Below are positions 10,827 to 23,054 of a DNA stretch of 64,000 nucleotides, piece after piece; positions within the stretch are counted from its first letter, which is position 1; each line of letters begins with the position of its first letter. The DNA is from Callorhinus ursinus. Lineage: Eukaryota; Chordata; Mammalia; Carnivora; Otariidae. The position numbers and the translations under genes are program-made. Below the pieces are notes generated by a model. The model was given only the letters and a program-made list of their open reading frames with translations. It searched no databases and was not told the DNA's origin. The stretch covers positions 22,574,081 to 22,638,080 of the forward strand of contig NW_020312966.1 in NCBI RefSeq assembly GCF_003265705.1, in the 5' to 3' direction.

Positions 10827-11969
10827 CATTGGTCTTTGTAATATCTCTGTTTTATTATGAGTTGTCTGGATCTCACCTGGAGTGGTGTGACTGGTTTTAA
10901 CTGACATTTGGGGTAGATTGTGGAACAAAGTGGACATCACTGTTTTGCTCCAACTGTGGCCTCTTTGTCTAACACCACACTTTTTTCTGTTCTATCATCC
11001 TTCTCAACATCCTGTAGGCTCCATGTCGACGCTGGGATGACAGATGAACCAGAGGCTCACCCTCAGGCTAATCTATCCACGCATCCATTCAGGAATTTAT
11101 TTTTGAAGTGGCTTCTGGGAAAGCTTCACTTAGGGCCCTTGCAAAGTTTACCACTACAGACGCCCCCCGCCCGTCAATTTCCTCAAGCAAAAGAAAAGTG
11201 AGGACAACAGGGTTGACACTCAGCCCTCAGACTCCATGTATGGCTATCTCTTCTTCCACTTTTGTTAGAAGGAATAGCCTTCTGTCATGTGGGAAATGAC
11301 TTTGATGCAACGGTCACCTCTGAGGACATGAGGAGACAAGTTACACTCAAGTCATGTGACAGGAAGGCTCACAGACCTAACTAAAATAAGGGATGCCCAT
11401 AGTTTATTTAATACAGAACACAAAGTGAGATCTACATGGAAAGAAATAAAGTAACATTATCTGAACTCTGGGTTCATATATTCTACCACTTTCTCTGCTG
11501 TTTAATTGTTCTACAAGGATAGGTGTGCTTAGAGCAGAGTTCAGGTATCATGAGGCATGACGAGAGATGGGAGGCATGGAGAGCCAACAAAAATTCTTGC
11601 CCTATCAGAGGTAGATCTCAGGAGTAGTACATCTAGTCATAGCTCAGAGCTATCTCTAGTTTGCTGATGATCTGCTGAGTCGCCATGTCTTTTTACCTGA
11701 GTGTCTCAAAAAGCGGACACTTAGAATCAGAATGAGTATCACCAATGGGCTCCAGTTTAAGATTTTATCCAGTTAAATGCCTCATAAACTTTACATGTAT
11801 TTAGTGCATCATGAATATTTACTGTTCACTTTGTCTTTCAATCTGTTTCTATCTTTATTCATAAGCATATATTTCACTTATTTTATAATTGACATGAGCA
11901 ACGGTATACAATTTAAGGGAAAATTAACATATATGCTTTTTTAATCATTTTTTTACAGTTTTTATTTTT
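10827..11969. other. Unassigned sequence
   Basis: I see no recognisable gene or repeat. A more GC-rich portion (about 10860-11400) has a 93-codon open frame at 10920-11201 without domain, signal peptide or clear coding pattern. It could be an old unrecognised repeat or unique DNA. Confidence 0.4.
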
Positions 11970-12052
11970 AAGTAATCTCTACACCCAATGTAGGGCTCAA
12001 CCCCATGATCAAGAGTCACATCTTCTACCAACTAAGCCAGCCAGGAGCCCCA
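11970..12052 (-). mobile_element. Short tRNA-Lys-type CAN SINE, old fragment
   Basis: The reverse complement reads as a tRNA-Lys-like head ('ggggctcctggctggcttag...') ending in an A-rich tail, without the CT-rich body of the younger SINEs. Two similar short copies lie at 46794-46868 and 54553-54643. It is a SINE remnant and not a tRNA gene, because it carries a tail and changes in the tRNA arms. Confidence 0.75.
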
Positions 12053-12129
12053 TATGTTTATTATTTTAAAACATCACTATCAATTTTATCATATTCATTA
12101 TCTATTATCAGAAACAAATAAATGATTAA

Positions 12130-12392
12130 TAATTTATTCAACTAATATTTATCATGAGTCTGCGTAGTGTCTGACACTATACTTGAGCATGTAAAATGCA
12201 AGTGAACTAGACTGTTTCTTAACTCTTGCTTTGTGACCTTTAAACAGTGCCAGTACTCACACAAATGTTCCCCAGTTACATAGATGATCCACTGAATTGA
12301 ACTGATAACCTTAAACTTTCTAAATATCACAATCTGCTCTTAAAGGGATATGAGACAAGATTTTGGTCCTCAAGGAGCTTAAAAAATAGCAT
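12130..12392 (-). mobile_element. L2 3' end fragment, apparently interrupted
   Basis: 'attcaactaatatttatcat' followed by 'gtgtctgacactat' reads as reverse-complement L2 3' sequence, and 'ggtcctcaaggagctt' at 12366-12381 reads as the next part of the same L2. The ~150 bp between them does not look like L2 and matches a second copy at 13384-13513, so it may be a separate insertion. Confidence 0.5.
12218..12348. repeat. Unclassified ~130-bp repeat, copy A
   Basis: About 80% identical to 13384-13513 over the full length, with blocks such as 'tgacctttaaa', 'atgatccactga' and a perfect 'atcacaatctgctcttaaa' stretch at the end. I do not recognise the family. It sits between two pieces of an L2 remnant, which suggests insertion. 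Confidence 0.7.
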
Positions 12393-15009
12393 AGTTACTC
12401 TCTTTCATTCATCTCTCCTGAAGAATATAATCAGACACTGCATAGATTATGCTTTATAAAAAAAAAAATCCTTATTTGAATTCTGAGTGACTTCTAAGGT
12501 TAGGCAGCACGGGTGGGAAGGAGAGTTGGGATATCAATGCAGACAAGAAAATTCTTATATTTTTTAAACATGCAAAATCTGAGCACAATGCCTATAATAC
12601 ATTCATAAGTATGTACTATAGATAGGTAGTCACCTTCTTAACTAACAAGTTGTCTCTCTTTAATTGTATGTGCAACTTTTGGGGAAAAAGTGGCAGTGCT
12701 TAAGAGGCCAAACAATTTATCTGAAATAAAATAAAATTAAAAAAATGACAAAAGAAATGAAGGAAGGAAGGAAAGAGAGAAACAACATATATCTTAGATA
12801 TATTACACCCCGTTGGAATGCATGAAATAACAGAAAAAGCCATTTCCCACCATAGGAGAAACCTGATTAACTCATCAAGATGTAATACTTCCATTACCTG
12901 CCACATGAGCAAATCTGGATAAATTCTGAGCCACTATTTCTAGGCTATGATGCTGACACTGCTGCTTCTGGTTTTACTTCCTATCATTCTTTTTCCCATT
13001 AACCCATTTCATACAAAACCCCACAATTTTCCACTTACAGATTATTTCCATGAAGCTTACCAGTTATAAGTCTCTTAATGGTATAGATTGTGGTGTCTTA
13101 ATCTTTTCAAATAAGTGGTTTCAAACAACACTCTTCTTGCAGCCATGTAGTTATCTTTTATAACCTTCATCAATACATCATTATTGGATGAAAGCAGACC
13201 AATCGAAAGCTGTCTCTTTTTTACCATCCAGTCTTTAGACTTTTTGGTTTCTCAGCTTTCTCCTGGGTTCCCTGAAATGTCAGGTACTTAAGGAAGCCTG
13301 TCATGCTTGTAACAGAAGATTTTATTGCGTGTTGGTGTGGATTTTTGTATTGCTAGCCATTGCATTAGAAGTTCATTCTGCAGCTTACTCTTGTTTAATG
13401 ACCTTTAAATAGTGCCAATACTTATACAGATGTCCTACAGTAATGTCAATGATCCACTGACTTGAATTGAGGCCCTAAACTTTGCTAAATATCACAATCT
13501 GCTCTTAAAGGGGTAAAAGTAATCACTAAGTAGTTATACTGGACAGTGTTGGGTTTGCATGCTGGTAGTCCATGTTGATGGGTAGACAAGATAACTCACC
13601 CTTGACAAGTTACACACACTCAAAGCATATCATTTCACCTCCAAAATGGTAACTGGACACTTTCCCTAGTAGTTTCTGGCTCCGCAGGCTTGCCAGCCAA
13701 CAGAGTTTGGAAGACCAAGTAATTTAGAAGCCATGAAAAGATTCAGCGGCTGACCAGTTAAACCTAAGTTTGATTTTGAGGAAATTCTGCCTTCCCTGAG
13801 ATAATATATGGAAAGAATGCCGCATTCAATATTTATACTCACTTTTGAAAATTACTGTGAAATGATATACAGTCCTACAGTAATCCCAAAGTAAGACAGG
13901 GAGCAATGGGACACAAAGTCTCCATGCATGTAAATCCTATTTTAAGCTGGGGTACTGGGATTGCTTATATATGCCAATAAAATCTCCACATGTAAGCTGG
14001 AGAAGCTCTTGGTTGTTATAAAATGTAAATCCTCTCTTAAGAAAACAACTGACTTGAAGCACATTTCTATCTGTGGATCATGCTGTCAGGATTTCAGTGT
14101 TCTAATAACCCAATTCTAATGAGTTCTTATGATTTATTCAATAAGGACTAAAGGTCTTTTATATAATTGTTACCTTGATGGCTAATACAGTAGGATAAGT
14201 ATCGCTGTGAGTTATATAATTCTACATCGGGATATTATTTAGTTCACATCTTTGAATAATCAAGACAATTTTAATCATAATTTCCTATGAAATAAATCAC
14301 CATTGTCAAAATTACTTTTATTTCTTAGCCTGGAAATCGCTGCTTAAAATTTGCCAGAAAAAAAAAATCTGTGACATATAATCTCTCTTCAGGTAGATAA
14401 AAGTCATTTTAATTATAAAGGATGGTCAGGGGGATGAAGTAATAGTTATGGATTCCATTTTGACCAGGGAATTATGTAAATAGATAAAGACAGGGAATTC
14501 AATACTGAAACATTCAGTGTTAGTATCACCCCTTTTATTTTTTTTTCTGATCTTATTTTATTTTTATGGGGTTTTTTTGATTGTCAAAAGCAGTTAAGTG
14601 ACCTGCTCCTTTTTTCTTAGCTCATTTTATACATATCTAGTAGAAGAAAGATATCCATACTTACTATTGGTTTCTCTGACATGAGATGGTCACACACACA
14701 CATCAGTGTAGTCAGTGTACGATGGACCATTGGGCCAATGGGATATTGACCTCAAAATTCATGTAACTGGGACTGTCGGTACCTCCTTAAGAAGTTAAAG
14801 CACTTGTGAAACTTTTATGATTTGGACTGATGTATGTTGTACCACTATCATTTTCTTCTCCATTCTCCCCGTCCCTGGATCACACTCCTCACACAGTGTC
14901 TGGACTTCCTAAAATTTATTTACTCAGCCAATACTTTCATTACTTCACTACGTCAACCACTGAAATTAGCATCAAGGGTACAGGTGAATATGTGAACTAG
15001 ACCTCCCAG
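12393..15009. other. Unassigned sequence (contains repeat copy B)
   Basis: AT-rich DNA without recognisable coding sequence. A small GGAA/GAAA tract lies at about 12758-12780. Apart from the 13384-13513 repeat I see no assigned element. Confidence 0.4.
13384..13513. repeat. Unclassified ~130-bp repeat, copy B
   Basis: Same-orientation partner of 12218-12348, 1,166 bp downstream. Similarity starts at 'cttactcttg' and ends at 'cttaaaggg'; sequence outside these points is not obviously related. Confidence 0.7.
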
Positions 15010-15110
15010 TGATCACTTCACAATATATAGACATATGGACTCATGAGGATGTACACCTGAAACTGATATAATGTTACATGTCAGTTATACCACAATTAAA
15101 GAAAACTCCG
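15010..15110 (+). mobile_element. L1 3' end fragment (about 100 bp)
   Basis: The stretch 'gatcacttcacaatatatag...gtacacctgaaactgatataatgttacatgtcagttata' followed by 'ccacaattaaagaaaa' (given here in pieces) matches the terminal 3'UTR of older L1s in sense orientation. It is strongly 5'-truncated. Confidence 0.65.
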
Positions 15111-15699
15111 TAGAAATGTTTGGAAATCAAGAGGTGCTTGAAAAATGAGTAACTTCAGTAGCTGATAAGACACTGAAGCATTTTTGTTGGTTGATAATTG
15201 ATAGAAGAGAAGCTTAAGTATTTCTGCACACTGATGTATGAAGGAACGAATGGTTCAGTCATGTAATTTTCTCTGGCTTCTGCACTCTCTAAGGCTGTAA
15301 ATACCTCTGGACTGTTTTCTTAGGCATTGTTTAAAAGTTTTATTACTTGTTATGTAATTCACGGAAGAGTATGTATAGAATATATATGAGCTATGAAGCA
15401 TATCAATGGTATCTCAAATACCTTTAAATATACATAAAAACCTGCCACTGGATTTAAATTAGAATATTAACCATAGAAAGAGCTGTTCCTGATATTACAT
15501 TTTATTTTTAATCCATATCATATGCAACCAATCTCTTATTACATAACAACATCCAAGTATTTCAAAATTCCTATTATTATTTCTTCCTTGATGAAACAGT
15601 TGAATTTTATGGTATGAAATTGTATCTTAATAAATGTATTAAGAAACAAGACACAAGAAGCAAAGTTAAATCCAAGGATGTTAATAATTTTGTTGAATT
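15111..15699. other. Unassigned AT-rich sequence
   Basis: No gene, repeat or structured element that I can support. Confidence 0.4.
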
Positions 15700-16010
15700 T
15701 TTCGTATCATTACCAAGTTTTTATTGCAAGACCTATGAATAACTGACAGAAGAGTTTTGAAACCTCCAACCATAATGCTGGGTTCCTTAACTTATCCCTA
15801 TGTTCTATAAATTTTTGCTTTACATATTTTAAAGACATTTTCAGGTTCATATATTTTTCTGGTGTGTGGAATATTTTATCATATGGTGATAATATTCTCT
15901 ACCACGAAAACTATTTTGCCTTAAAGTCTACCTTTTCTGATATAAATACAGTTCTCCTGATATTCTTTTGGCTAGCATTACCCACATTTTTTCCACATTT
16001 TTCAATCATA

Positions 16011-16250
16011 CTGTGGCATTATATTTTATTTTATTTATTTTTTTAAAGATTTTATTTATTTATTTGACAGAGAGAGACACAGCAAGAGAGGGAACACAGG
16101 CAGGGGGAGTGGAAGAGGGAGAAGCAGGCTTCCCGCTGAGCAGGGAGCCCGATGCGGGGCTTGATCCCAGGACCCCGGGATCATGACCTGAGCCGAAGGC
16201 AGACGCTTAACGACTGAGCCACCCAGGTGCCCCTGTGGCATTATATTTTA
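16011..16250 (-). mobile_element. CAN SINE with perfect 18-bp target-site duplication
   Basis: Antisense SINE body at 16029-16232, with 'tttaaagattttatttattt' at its left and 'gagccacccaggtgcccc' at its right end. The duplication 'ctgtggcattatatttta' is at 16011-16028 and 16233-16250 without mismatch. It splits the ancient L1, so it is the younger of the two. Confidence 0.95.
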
Positions 16251-16309
16251 AATATGTTTCTTATAACTAACATAGAGCAGAGCTGTTTTTAATCTAATCT
16301 CTGTCCTGA

Positions 16310-16634
16310 AATATACATATATATTTCAGTTATCAGTTTAAATATACTTAACATGCTTAAATATATTTAAGTATATTATATACATATATATACTATTAAT
16401 ATATATTATTAATATATCATTAACATAATATCTCATATCATATATTAAATATATGTATACTTATATATAACACGTTATTAATATTATTATATAATATTAA
16501 TATATAATATATTTTAATATATTATATTATAATTTAATATATAATATATCACATACTATTAGTATATAATATATATTTATATAATAATATTACTAATATA
16601 TTATATATTATTGGGTATGTAAATAATAAATATT
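16310..16634. repeat. AT-rich low-complexity island
   Basis: Over 300 bp of irregular TATA/TAATAT repeats with almost no G or C and many short self-complementary stretches. It lies between two SINEs within an ancient L1. Confidence 0.9.
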
Positions 16635-16873
16635 AAATATAATCAGATTAGGGCGCCTGGGTGGCTCAGTTGGTTAAGCGACTGCCTTCGGCTCAGGTCA
16701 TGATCCTGGAGTCCTGGAATCGAGTCCCGCATCGGGCTCCCTGCTCAGCGGGGAGTCTGCTTCTCCCTCTGACCCTCTTCCCTCTCGTGCTCTCTATCTC
16801 TCATTCTCTCTCTCTCAAATAAATAAATAAAATCTTTAAAAAAATAAATAAATAAATAAATATAATCAGATTA
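16635..16873 (+). mobile_element. Young CAN SINE with perfect 16-bp target-site duplication
   Basis: SINE body at 16651-16857 with head 'gggcgcctgggtggctcag', a 'gaccctcttccctctcgtgc' body and an (AAAT)n tail. The duplication 'aaatataatcagatta' is perfect at 16635-16650 and 16858-16873. It is very similar to the copy at 23968-24175, indicating recent activity of this subfamily. Confidence 0.97.
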
Positions 16874-17460
16874 ATCAGTTTTGTGTTTTCCTTCTATTGT
16901 TTTTTTCCTTTCTTTTCTTTTCTCTCTCTTCTTTTTGTAGATTTTCTTAATCTCTTGTCTAGCCGTTTCCTCCTTCTACCCCACTAATTTATCAGATAAA
17001 CAATTTACTTTTAGTCATTTACTACTTATTTTTGAAAATTTACTGAACTTCTTTAGCTATACATACTTACCAGAGCCTATAATTAATCTAATCTTAAGCT
17101 CACCCCACCACTCCTACCATGAAAAAAAGTATAGGGACTTTGTGACACTTAAGATCACCATCTACCAATTTAAATTCCATTTTCATCTATTTAATTAATT
17201 CGTGGGAGGGAACCTACTGAACATTATTATATCAGCAGTTCTTGTTTAGTTTAACATACATTTCTACTATTTACTTGCTCATTGTCCCTTGTATTTTATT
17301 CCTCCTGTCTTAGGTCGAGGTCAGTTTTATTCCTGTTAAAGTACTTCTTCTGAAAGCAAGTTTTGTAAAGACATTCGCTGGTAACCTGTTCATTTTCATT
17401 TCATCTTAAAACGGCCTTTTTTTGTTATGTTGCTTGTAAGACAATACACAGAGTATTCCT

Positions 17461-19344
17461 ATTTCTCAACATAAAGTCAATATTAAGTTTATTCATCTGT
17501 TTTCCATTAATGAAATAGCTGTGGGATTTTGTTTTTGCTATCTCCTCTGCTAGCTGCTTATAACTTTATATAGTAAACTTGTGTGCATTTAATATACTGG
17601 TGATTTCATAAAATTATTCCCCTGCTACAAAATACCTAATTTATAACAAAAGGAGGTAGTTTTGGTTGTCAATTCTTATTTTTAAATAAAATGATTATTT
17701 TGACTAATAGGAATATGTAGATACAATGTCTTCTATCCTGGAGTTCTGATATTATAATATTTATTATTTTATCATCTTATCTAAAGAAAATTAATTAACC
17801 AAACAATGTATAACACAGGCAATGTATCTCTTGGAAAGAAAAATCGGTACTAATTGTAGTCTTAACTATAAAACCATGAGATGGTTCCTTGTCTTACACG
17901 CAGTTTCATTTATTTCATTTTCCATGTATGCACAAAAAATTTTATAGTTCATCATAAAACACGTAAGGATTATTTTGAGACCAAAATGGATAATCAATTA
18001 CAAATGATAGAAGCAGGTGTCTGCTAAGTGATTGGTGTGATGATTCTTCCTTTCCTGAGTTCAGGGCCAATCAATTTTTTTTCTTCACAGAATATTTTTT
18101 TATTATCAAGATTATTATTGGTGAGTGAAACTAAAAATTTTCACTACAGATTTGTAGTCAAGAGAATTTTTAAAAGTCTCCTTTTCAAGCTCAAAACTTC
18201 AGTCAGGTGAAACCAGGAAAACTTTGAGTTAAATAAATAATTTCTCTCTTTTGTAATTTTTCTGTGGTAAAATAACGGCCCTCATCATTCTACCTCTCAT
18301 TGTACAAGGTGTAAGGCTGGAAGGGATGTTAGAAATTATGTAGTCTACACCTCTCATTCTTTGGGAAGGAGAAGTAGCCCAAGATTGGTGATGCAAATGA
18401 GCACGAAGTAGCAAAGCCCATTAACTTGTTGGTGGGTCATGAAGAGAACCCATTTTTTTTCTTGATGCAAACTTGCTTCTTTTCTTGTTTTGTTTCCACA
18501 AAACAACTAATGGTCTTTGACCATTTGACCAAATGGAAAGCTAATGTTGAAGAAAAATTCTTGGTGTTGAATCAAGTAAGACTTGCTTTGTGTTGAATTT
18601 TTCTTCTCCTGGTTGCTAATGAATGAACGTGAAAGAGTTAAAAGTGAGCATTAGATACCCTCTTGCTTTGGAAAAGTCCTAAGAAAGAATTAAGTAGATA
18701 GAAGCTGAGATTTCACTAGTTGGCTGGGTTGAAAACAAAACAAAACAAAACAAAAAAACCCTAACTATTCTACAATACATCCCAGGGATGAGATTCAGCT
18801 GGAAATGCACAAATGTGGGCCAAAAAAATAATGATAAAAAACAAATAAGGAAAAGAGAAAACTCTCCACACAAAAGCCCCAGGGAGTTAGAAGAATTCAG
18901 CCACTGTGGTCATCTGACTTCACAGTTAGCCCCACTTTACTCCTCAAATGTAATCTGATCCAAACTGAGGAGTTTTACTCACATTTGCTTCCAAGTCCCT
19001 GAAAGTGGGCACTACAAATTTCAGTGGTTTTTAAAAATTACATTGAGTGCTGGATTCTTTTCAAAGAATACGTTAAAATATTTTGGTGATTCCGAGAGGT
19101 GATGAGTCTTCAATCGATTTTAACTGTATTTGCTAGAGGCATACAGTACAATGCACTATATTTTAGTAAAGCGGTAAAGAAACAGCACTGAACTGGGGGT
19201 AAAAACAAGTGATTTCTACCATTATTTCTGCCAACAACCAGCGCCGTAGGCAAATTATAGAGAAATACTAAAGGTATTTGGCTTGAGCAGGGGTCTCAAA
19301 CTAGGGACCAAATCAAATCCACCCACAAAGATGCTTAATTTGGG
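17461..19344. other. Unassigned sequence with minor repeats
   Basis: AT-rich, without a supported gene. A stretch at about 18290-18420 ('ggctggaagggatgttagaaat...') resembles an old MIR-like mammalian SINE. An (AAAAC)n tract lies at 18732-18757. Short open frames have no domain. Confidence 0.4.
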
Positions 19345-19583
19345 CAGGGTAGCTTTTTATTTTTACTTATATTGTTTTAAGATTTTATTTATTTGAGAGA
19401 AAGAATGAGCAAGAGAGAGAGAGCACGAGCGGGAGAAGGGGCAGTGGGAGAGGGAGAAGTAGGCTCCCCACTGAGCAGGGAGCCCGATGCAGGACTCGAT
19501 CCCAGGACCCTGGGGTCACAACCCAAGCCAAAGGCAGATGCCTAACTGACTGAGCCACCCAGGCAACCCCAGGGTAGCTTTTT
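19345..19583 (-). mobile_element. CAN SINE with 14-bp target-site duplication
   Basis: Antisense SINE at 19359-19569 with GA-rich body and 'gactgagccacccaggcaac' at its 5' end. 'cagggtagcttttt' flanks it at 19345-19358 and 19570-19583. Confidence 0.93.
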
Positions 19584-20101
19584 TAAAAATGAAGTGTGAT
19601 TTGTTGTCAGGCAGACCTATGAGCACTAGCACTCCCTAGTGGTTTGTACTTTCTGCCACTTTTGGCCCTGGATGATATGAGGATTTCCTACCTCCTGTTT
19701 GGTGTGAGATCTGTTCAAAAGGATAGAGATGAGGGCACTGAACCTCTGTGAAGTTATAGAGGAAATCTACTCCGAATCAAACATAACCACTACGCTTAAT
19801 GAGGTTCATGAACTCGTTCTTCCCTCCCAGTAACTGCCTGCTGCCCAGAAATGTCTGTGTGGCATCCTCTGTGAGTAGGGTACGTTTCTCAGCCTCCTAT
19901 GTTTGAGGGTGCGCATATGACTTGCCTTCCCTGTTAGAATGAGATAGTAGTGATGGTGTGCTAACTTCAAGCTTCTGCTTCAAGAAGACTTGTGGGGTTT
20001 TGCCTGCTCTCTTGTAGCTCTATCATTACTATGATAGCAGAATGACCGGGCTAATCACTAGTCTTAGAAGGAGACAGTACACAAATGATTATGTATTATG
20101 C
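19584..20101. other. Unassigned sequence
   Basis: No gene or repeat recognised; moderate GC content and no informative open frame. Confidence 0.4.
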
Positions 20102-20317
20102 ATGTGCATTTTATTTTATTAGAGATTTTATTTGAGTGAGAGAGAGAGAGAGAGAGAAGGAGCAGGGGGAGGGGCAGAGGGAGAGGGAGAAGCAGGCTCC
20201 CTGCGCAGCAGGGAGCCTGATGTGCAGCTCCATACCAGGACTCTGGGATCACGACCCGAGCCGAAGGCAGATGTTTAACTGACTGAGCCACCCAGGTGCT
20301 CCTGAATGTGCATTTTA
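20102..20317 (-). mobile_element. CAN SINE with 12-bp target-site duplication
   Basis: Antisense SINE at about 20114-20303 with a (GA)n stretch at 20137-20157 and 'gactgagccacccaggtgct' at the end. 'atgtgcatttta' repeats at 20102-20113 and 20306-20317. Confidence 0.93.
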
Positions 20318-20965
20318 AAAGTATGTTCAAATTCATTAGAAATCAAAGAGGGCAAATTAAATCCCTGAAAGATCCCCTCAGGTTGCATATCAAATTAGGA
20401 CTTAAAAAAAAATGTATGCCCAGTGTGCTTAGTTTGGGGGATGGCACCGTAAGGATACAGTGCTCATACGTGTTTTTGTAGGGTTGTCAATTACCTCCAC
20501 CATTCTGGAAAACAATTTGGAATCCAGTATCAAAAGCATTCAAAACATTCATAAGAATTTTTTACTTAATAATCTACATTGATGAATTTTTCCTAAAATA
20601 GAATTGTGCAGACCCAAGTACAGAGCTCTTCATCATAGTTTTGTTTATAATAGCAAAACATCAAAATCACAGTAAATAACTGAAGTTAAATGATGACCCC
20701 CAATCATATTGAATTCTATAAAGCCATTAGGAATACTGTGATAGCAGTACATGTACTGACTTAGAAAGAAGTAGAGAAAGAACTAGTTAAATTACAAGGG
20801 AAAGAATGTTATAGAACAATATCTAGAATATTATCTCTCTTTTGTGCAAAACTATTCAAATACATTTTACATACAAGTTAAAATTCTATACCACAAATGT
20901 GAAACAAGTAATATAAATTTTATCATTTAGACCCATCTGTACTTTGTAGTTTTTTTATAAGTATG
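20318..20965 (+). mobile_element. Ancient L1 (L1ME-like) ORF2 3' end and 3'UTR
   Basis: The order of 'ttagaaatcaaagagggcaa', 'ccattctggaaaacaatttg', 'gttttgtttataatagcaaa' and 'ataaagccattaggaatact' follows the C-terminal ORF2 and 3'UTR of old L1 elements. It is heavily diverged with no open frame. Confidence 0.6.
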
Positions 20966-22135
20966 TATTACTTGTGTAATTAAAAATTAAATAGCAAAGG
21001 CACAGGCCCCCTTACCACAGCTGATTCAATGTTTTAGAGTATCTAAAGTACAGATCAAACCTGCTCTTCGGCTGTAAACTGCATCTTGAATTTTATTTCT
21101 ACCTTTCTTCCTGGATCCAGAGTCTCTCCTCCTTTGGGGCTGTTTCTACTCCTGATTCTTGACATGAACAGTCAAAGGATCCTTGGGTTTTGGTTTTCCC
21201 TCTAGCCTCCACAGCTAAAAATATAAAAAGGTGGAAAAGGTAATGTGGATTTTTAAAATTCACCATTATAGTCACAATACAAGTTTTCACTTCTTATTTT
21301 CTTTTTCTAAATACTCATATTCCAACTTTTCCTAAGTTATCTGTATTACCCTTATGATAATTTCATTGTCTACAAAGGAGAGCCTCAGAAAGATCATAAA
21401 TTCGGCAATAATCATTTGGTAGTTTTAATCACTAGAGTACTACTCACACTTCAAAAAATGGCTATGTTGGTAGCTCCTAATGTGGCAGAAACCTGCAGAA
21501 TTAGGGGAAAAATGAATGTCGAACATTTATTGAGTATTTAGCTCTCTTATTGACTATTGCTAACATTAAGAAATGAAAGTAGGTAGTCTGACTTTGCTAA
21601 TGACCTTAAAAATTTGTAAATTAATTTCATGGTTGTATTTGGATTTCTAATAAGTGGTACTGAGACAAAAGTTTTTAGCATCATCTGGCCCAACCACTGG
21701 AAGGAAACTTAGGTTAGAAGACAAGGGCAAATCCAACCTGAGGTCAGGTACTGCCGTGAAATGTAATCAATGTCTAATCTTCTATCATAACTACAACTGT
21801 ATGCCAATTCCCTTAGTGCTTTGCTAAATATAGAATTTTTCCAATTTTGTTATTTTTTGTAATAATTTTTATCAGTTTACCTCTTCTTTGAAAGTATTTG
21901 TACTTATTTCCATTGCTCAGGATTTCTGTTCAAAGAAATTCTCAGTCACTGAGTTCAGAAGCTGTCCCTCTCTCTATTTTCATGAATCAAAGTACAGATT
22001 GAATCTGGGGTCTCTCTGATGGCTTTAGTTTGGTTTTATTTTTTCTGTAGTTCTCGGGAGAAAATAAACTTTAAGTGTTTAACTTAATAGAATAATTGTC
22101 AAGAAATTAGAAAATAGTGATTTCTGAGTCTCTTT
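20966..22135. other. Unassigned sequence
   Basis: No supported gene or repeat. The portion at 21000-21300 is less AT-rich, with a 63-codon minus-strand frame that has no recognisable feature. Confidence 0.4.
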
Positions 22136-22371
22136 AAGAATATCATCGTTTCAGGGTGCCTGGGTGGCTCAGTAGGTGAAGTGTCTGCATTCAGCTCAGG
22201 TAATGACCCTGGGATCCTGGGATCGAGACCCGCATCGGGCTCCCTGCTCAGCGGGGAGTCTGCTTCTCCCTCTCCCACTCCCCCTGCTTGTGTTCCCTCT
22301 CTGGCTGTGTCTCTCTCTGTCAAATAAATAAATAAAATCTTTAAAAAAAAAAAAAAGAATATCATTGTTTC
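22136..22371 (+). mobile_element. CAN SINE, first of two at one target site
   Basis: SINE body 22153-22354 ('ggtgcctgggtggctcagta', CT-rich 'ctctggctgtgtctctctct', tail 'aataaataaataaaatcttt'). It is flanked by 'aagaatatcatcgtttc' (22136-22152) and 'aagaatatcattgtttc' (22355-22371), one mismatch. Confidence 0.95.
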
Positions 22372-22582
22372 TGGGGCGCCTGCGTGACTCATTTGGTTAA
22401 GCATCTTAACTCTTGGTTTCAACTCAGGTCATGATCTCAGGGTCCTGAGATCAAGCCTCACATCAGGCTCCATGCAGAGTCTACTTTAGATTCTTTCCCC
22501 CTCTGTTCCTCCTCTCTTTCTCTCTCTCTCTCTCTAATAAATAAATAAATAAAACCTTTTTAAAAAAAGAATATCATTATTT
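22355..22582 (+). mobile_element. CAN SINE, second at the same target site
   Basis: SINE body about 22373-22566 with head 'ggggcgcctgcgtgactcat', CT-rich region and tail. Its left flank is the middle target copy (22355-22371) and its right flank is a third copy, 'aagaatatcattattt' (22567-22582). The body differs from the upstream SINE, so this is a separate insertion and not a tandem duplication. Confidence 0.95.
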
Positions 22583-23054
22583 CCCTTTCTTTAAACCAGC
22601 AAAATAAATACATAGGAATAAAAGCCATTTCAAGGAGCCAGAAAGGCCTCTCTCTAATACTTAATAATGGAGATGTAATAATTTATCTAAGGAATTCAAA
22701 TTTCATTATTTTTTTACAGGAATCTAAGTTTAAGCTAAGAGCATACAAGTATTTAATATTTTTTCCAAGAAGGTCTTAGGAAATATGAACCAGATAGTTT
22801 AAGATAGCATCAGCTATAACTAGACTTTAATGTGTTTTTCTACAGAAAGGGACATTTTCCCCCCTCTCAAAGTTGAGTTGATATTATAAGTTGAATTATT
22901 TTATTTTGCCAATGAAAGGTAATTATATACTCAATCCAGTTATATGATGATCACTGCTTAAATAGTTGTATGACTTTTGAGTTATTAACATCTGCAATTC
23001 CACACGTCCAATTGTGAAAGGGGTTTAAATATAAGCTCAAGTACCCTTTCACTC
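22583..23054. other. Unassigned AT-rich sequence
   Basis: No gene or repeat recognised. Confidence 0.4.

Larger units (their letters stand above)
15700..17460 (-). mobile_element. Ancient L1, antisense (endonuclease, spacer and ORF1 region)
   Basis: Reverse-complement L1 is recognisable at 15740-16010 ('gttttgaaacctccaac', 'cttaaagtctaccttttctg', 'attcttttggctagcat'), the endonuclease part of ORF2. The order continues after two SINEs and an AT tract to spacer and ORF1-like sequence ('cttctgaaagcaagttttg' near 17347). No intact frame remains. Boundaries are approximate. Confidence 0.6.
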
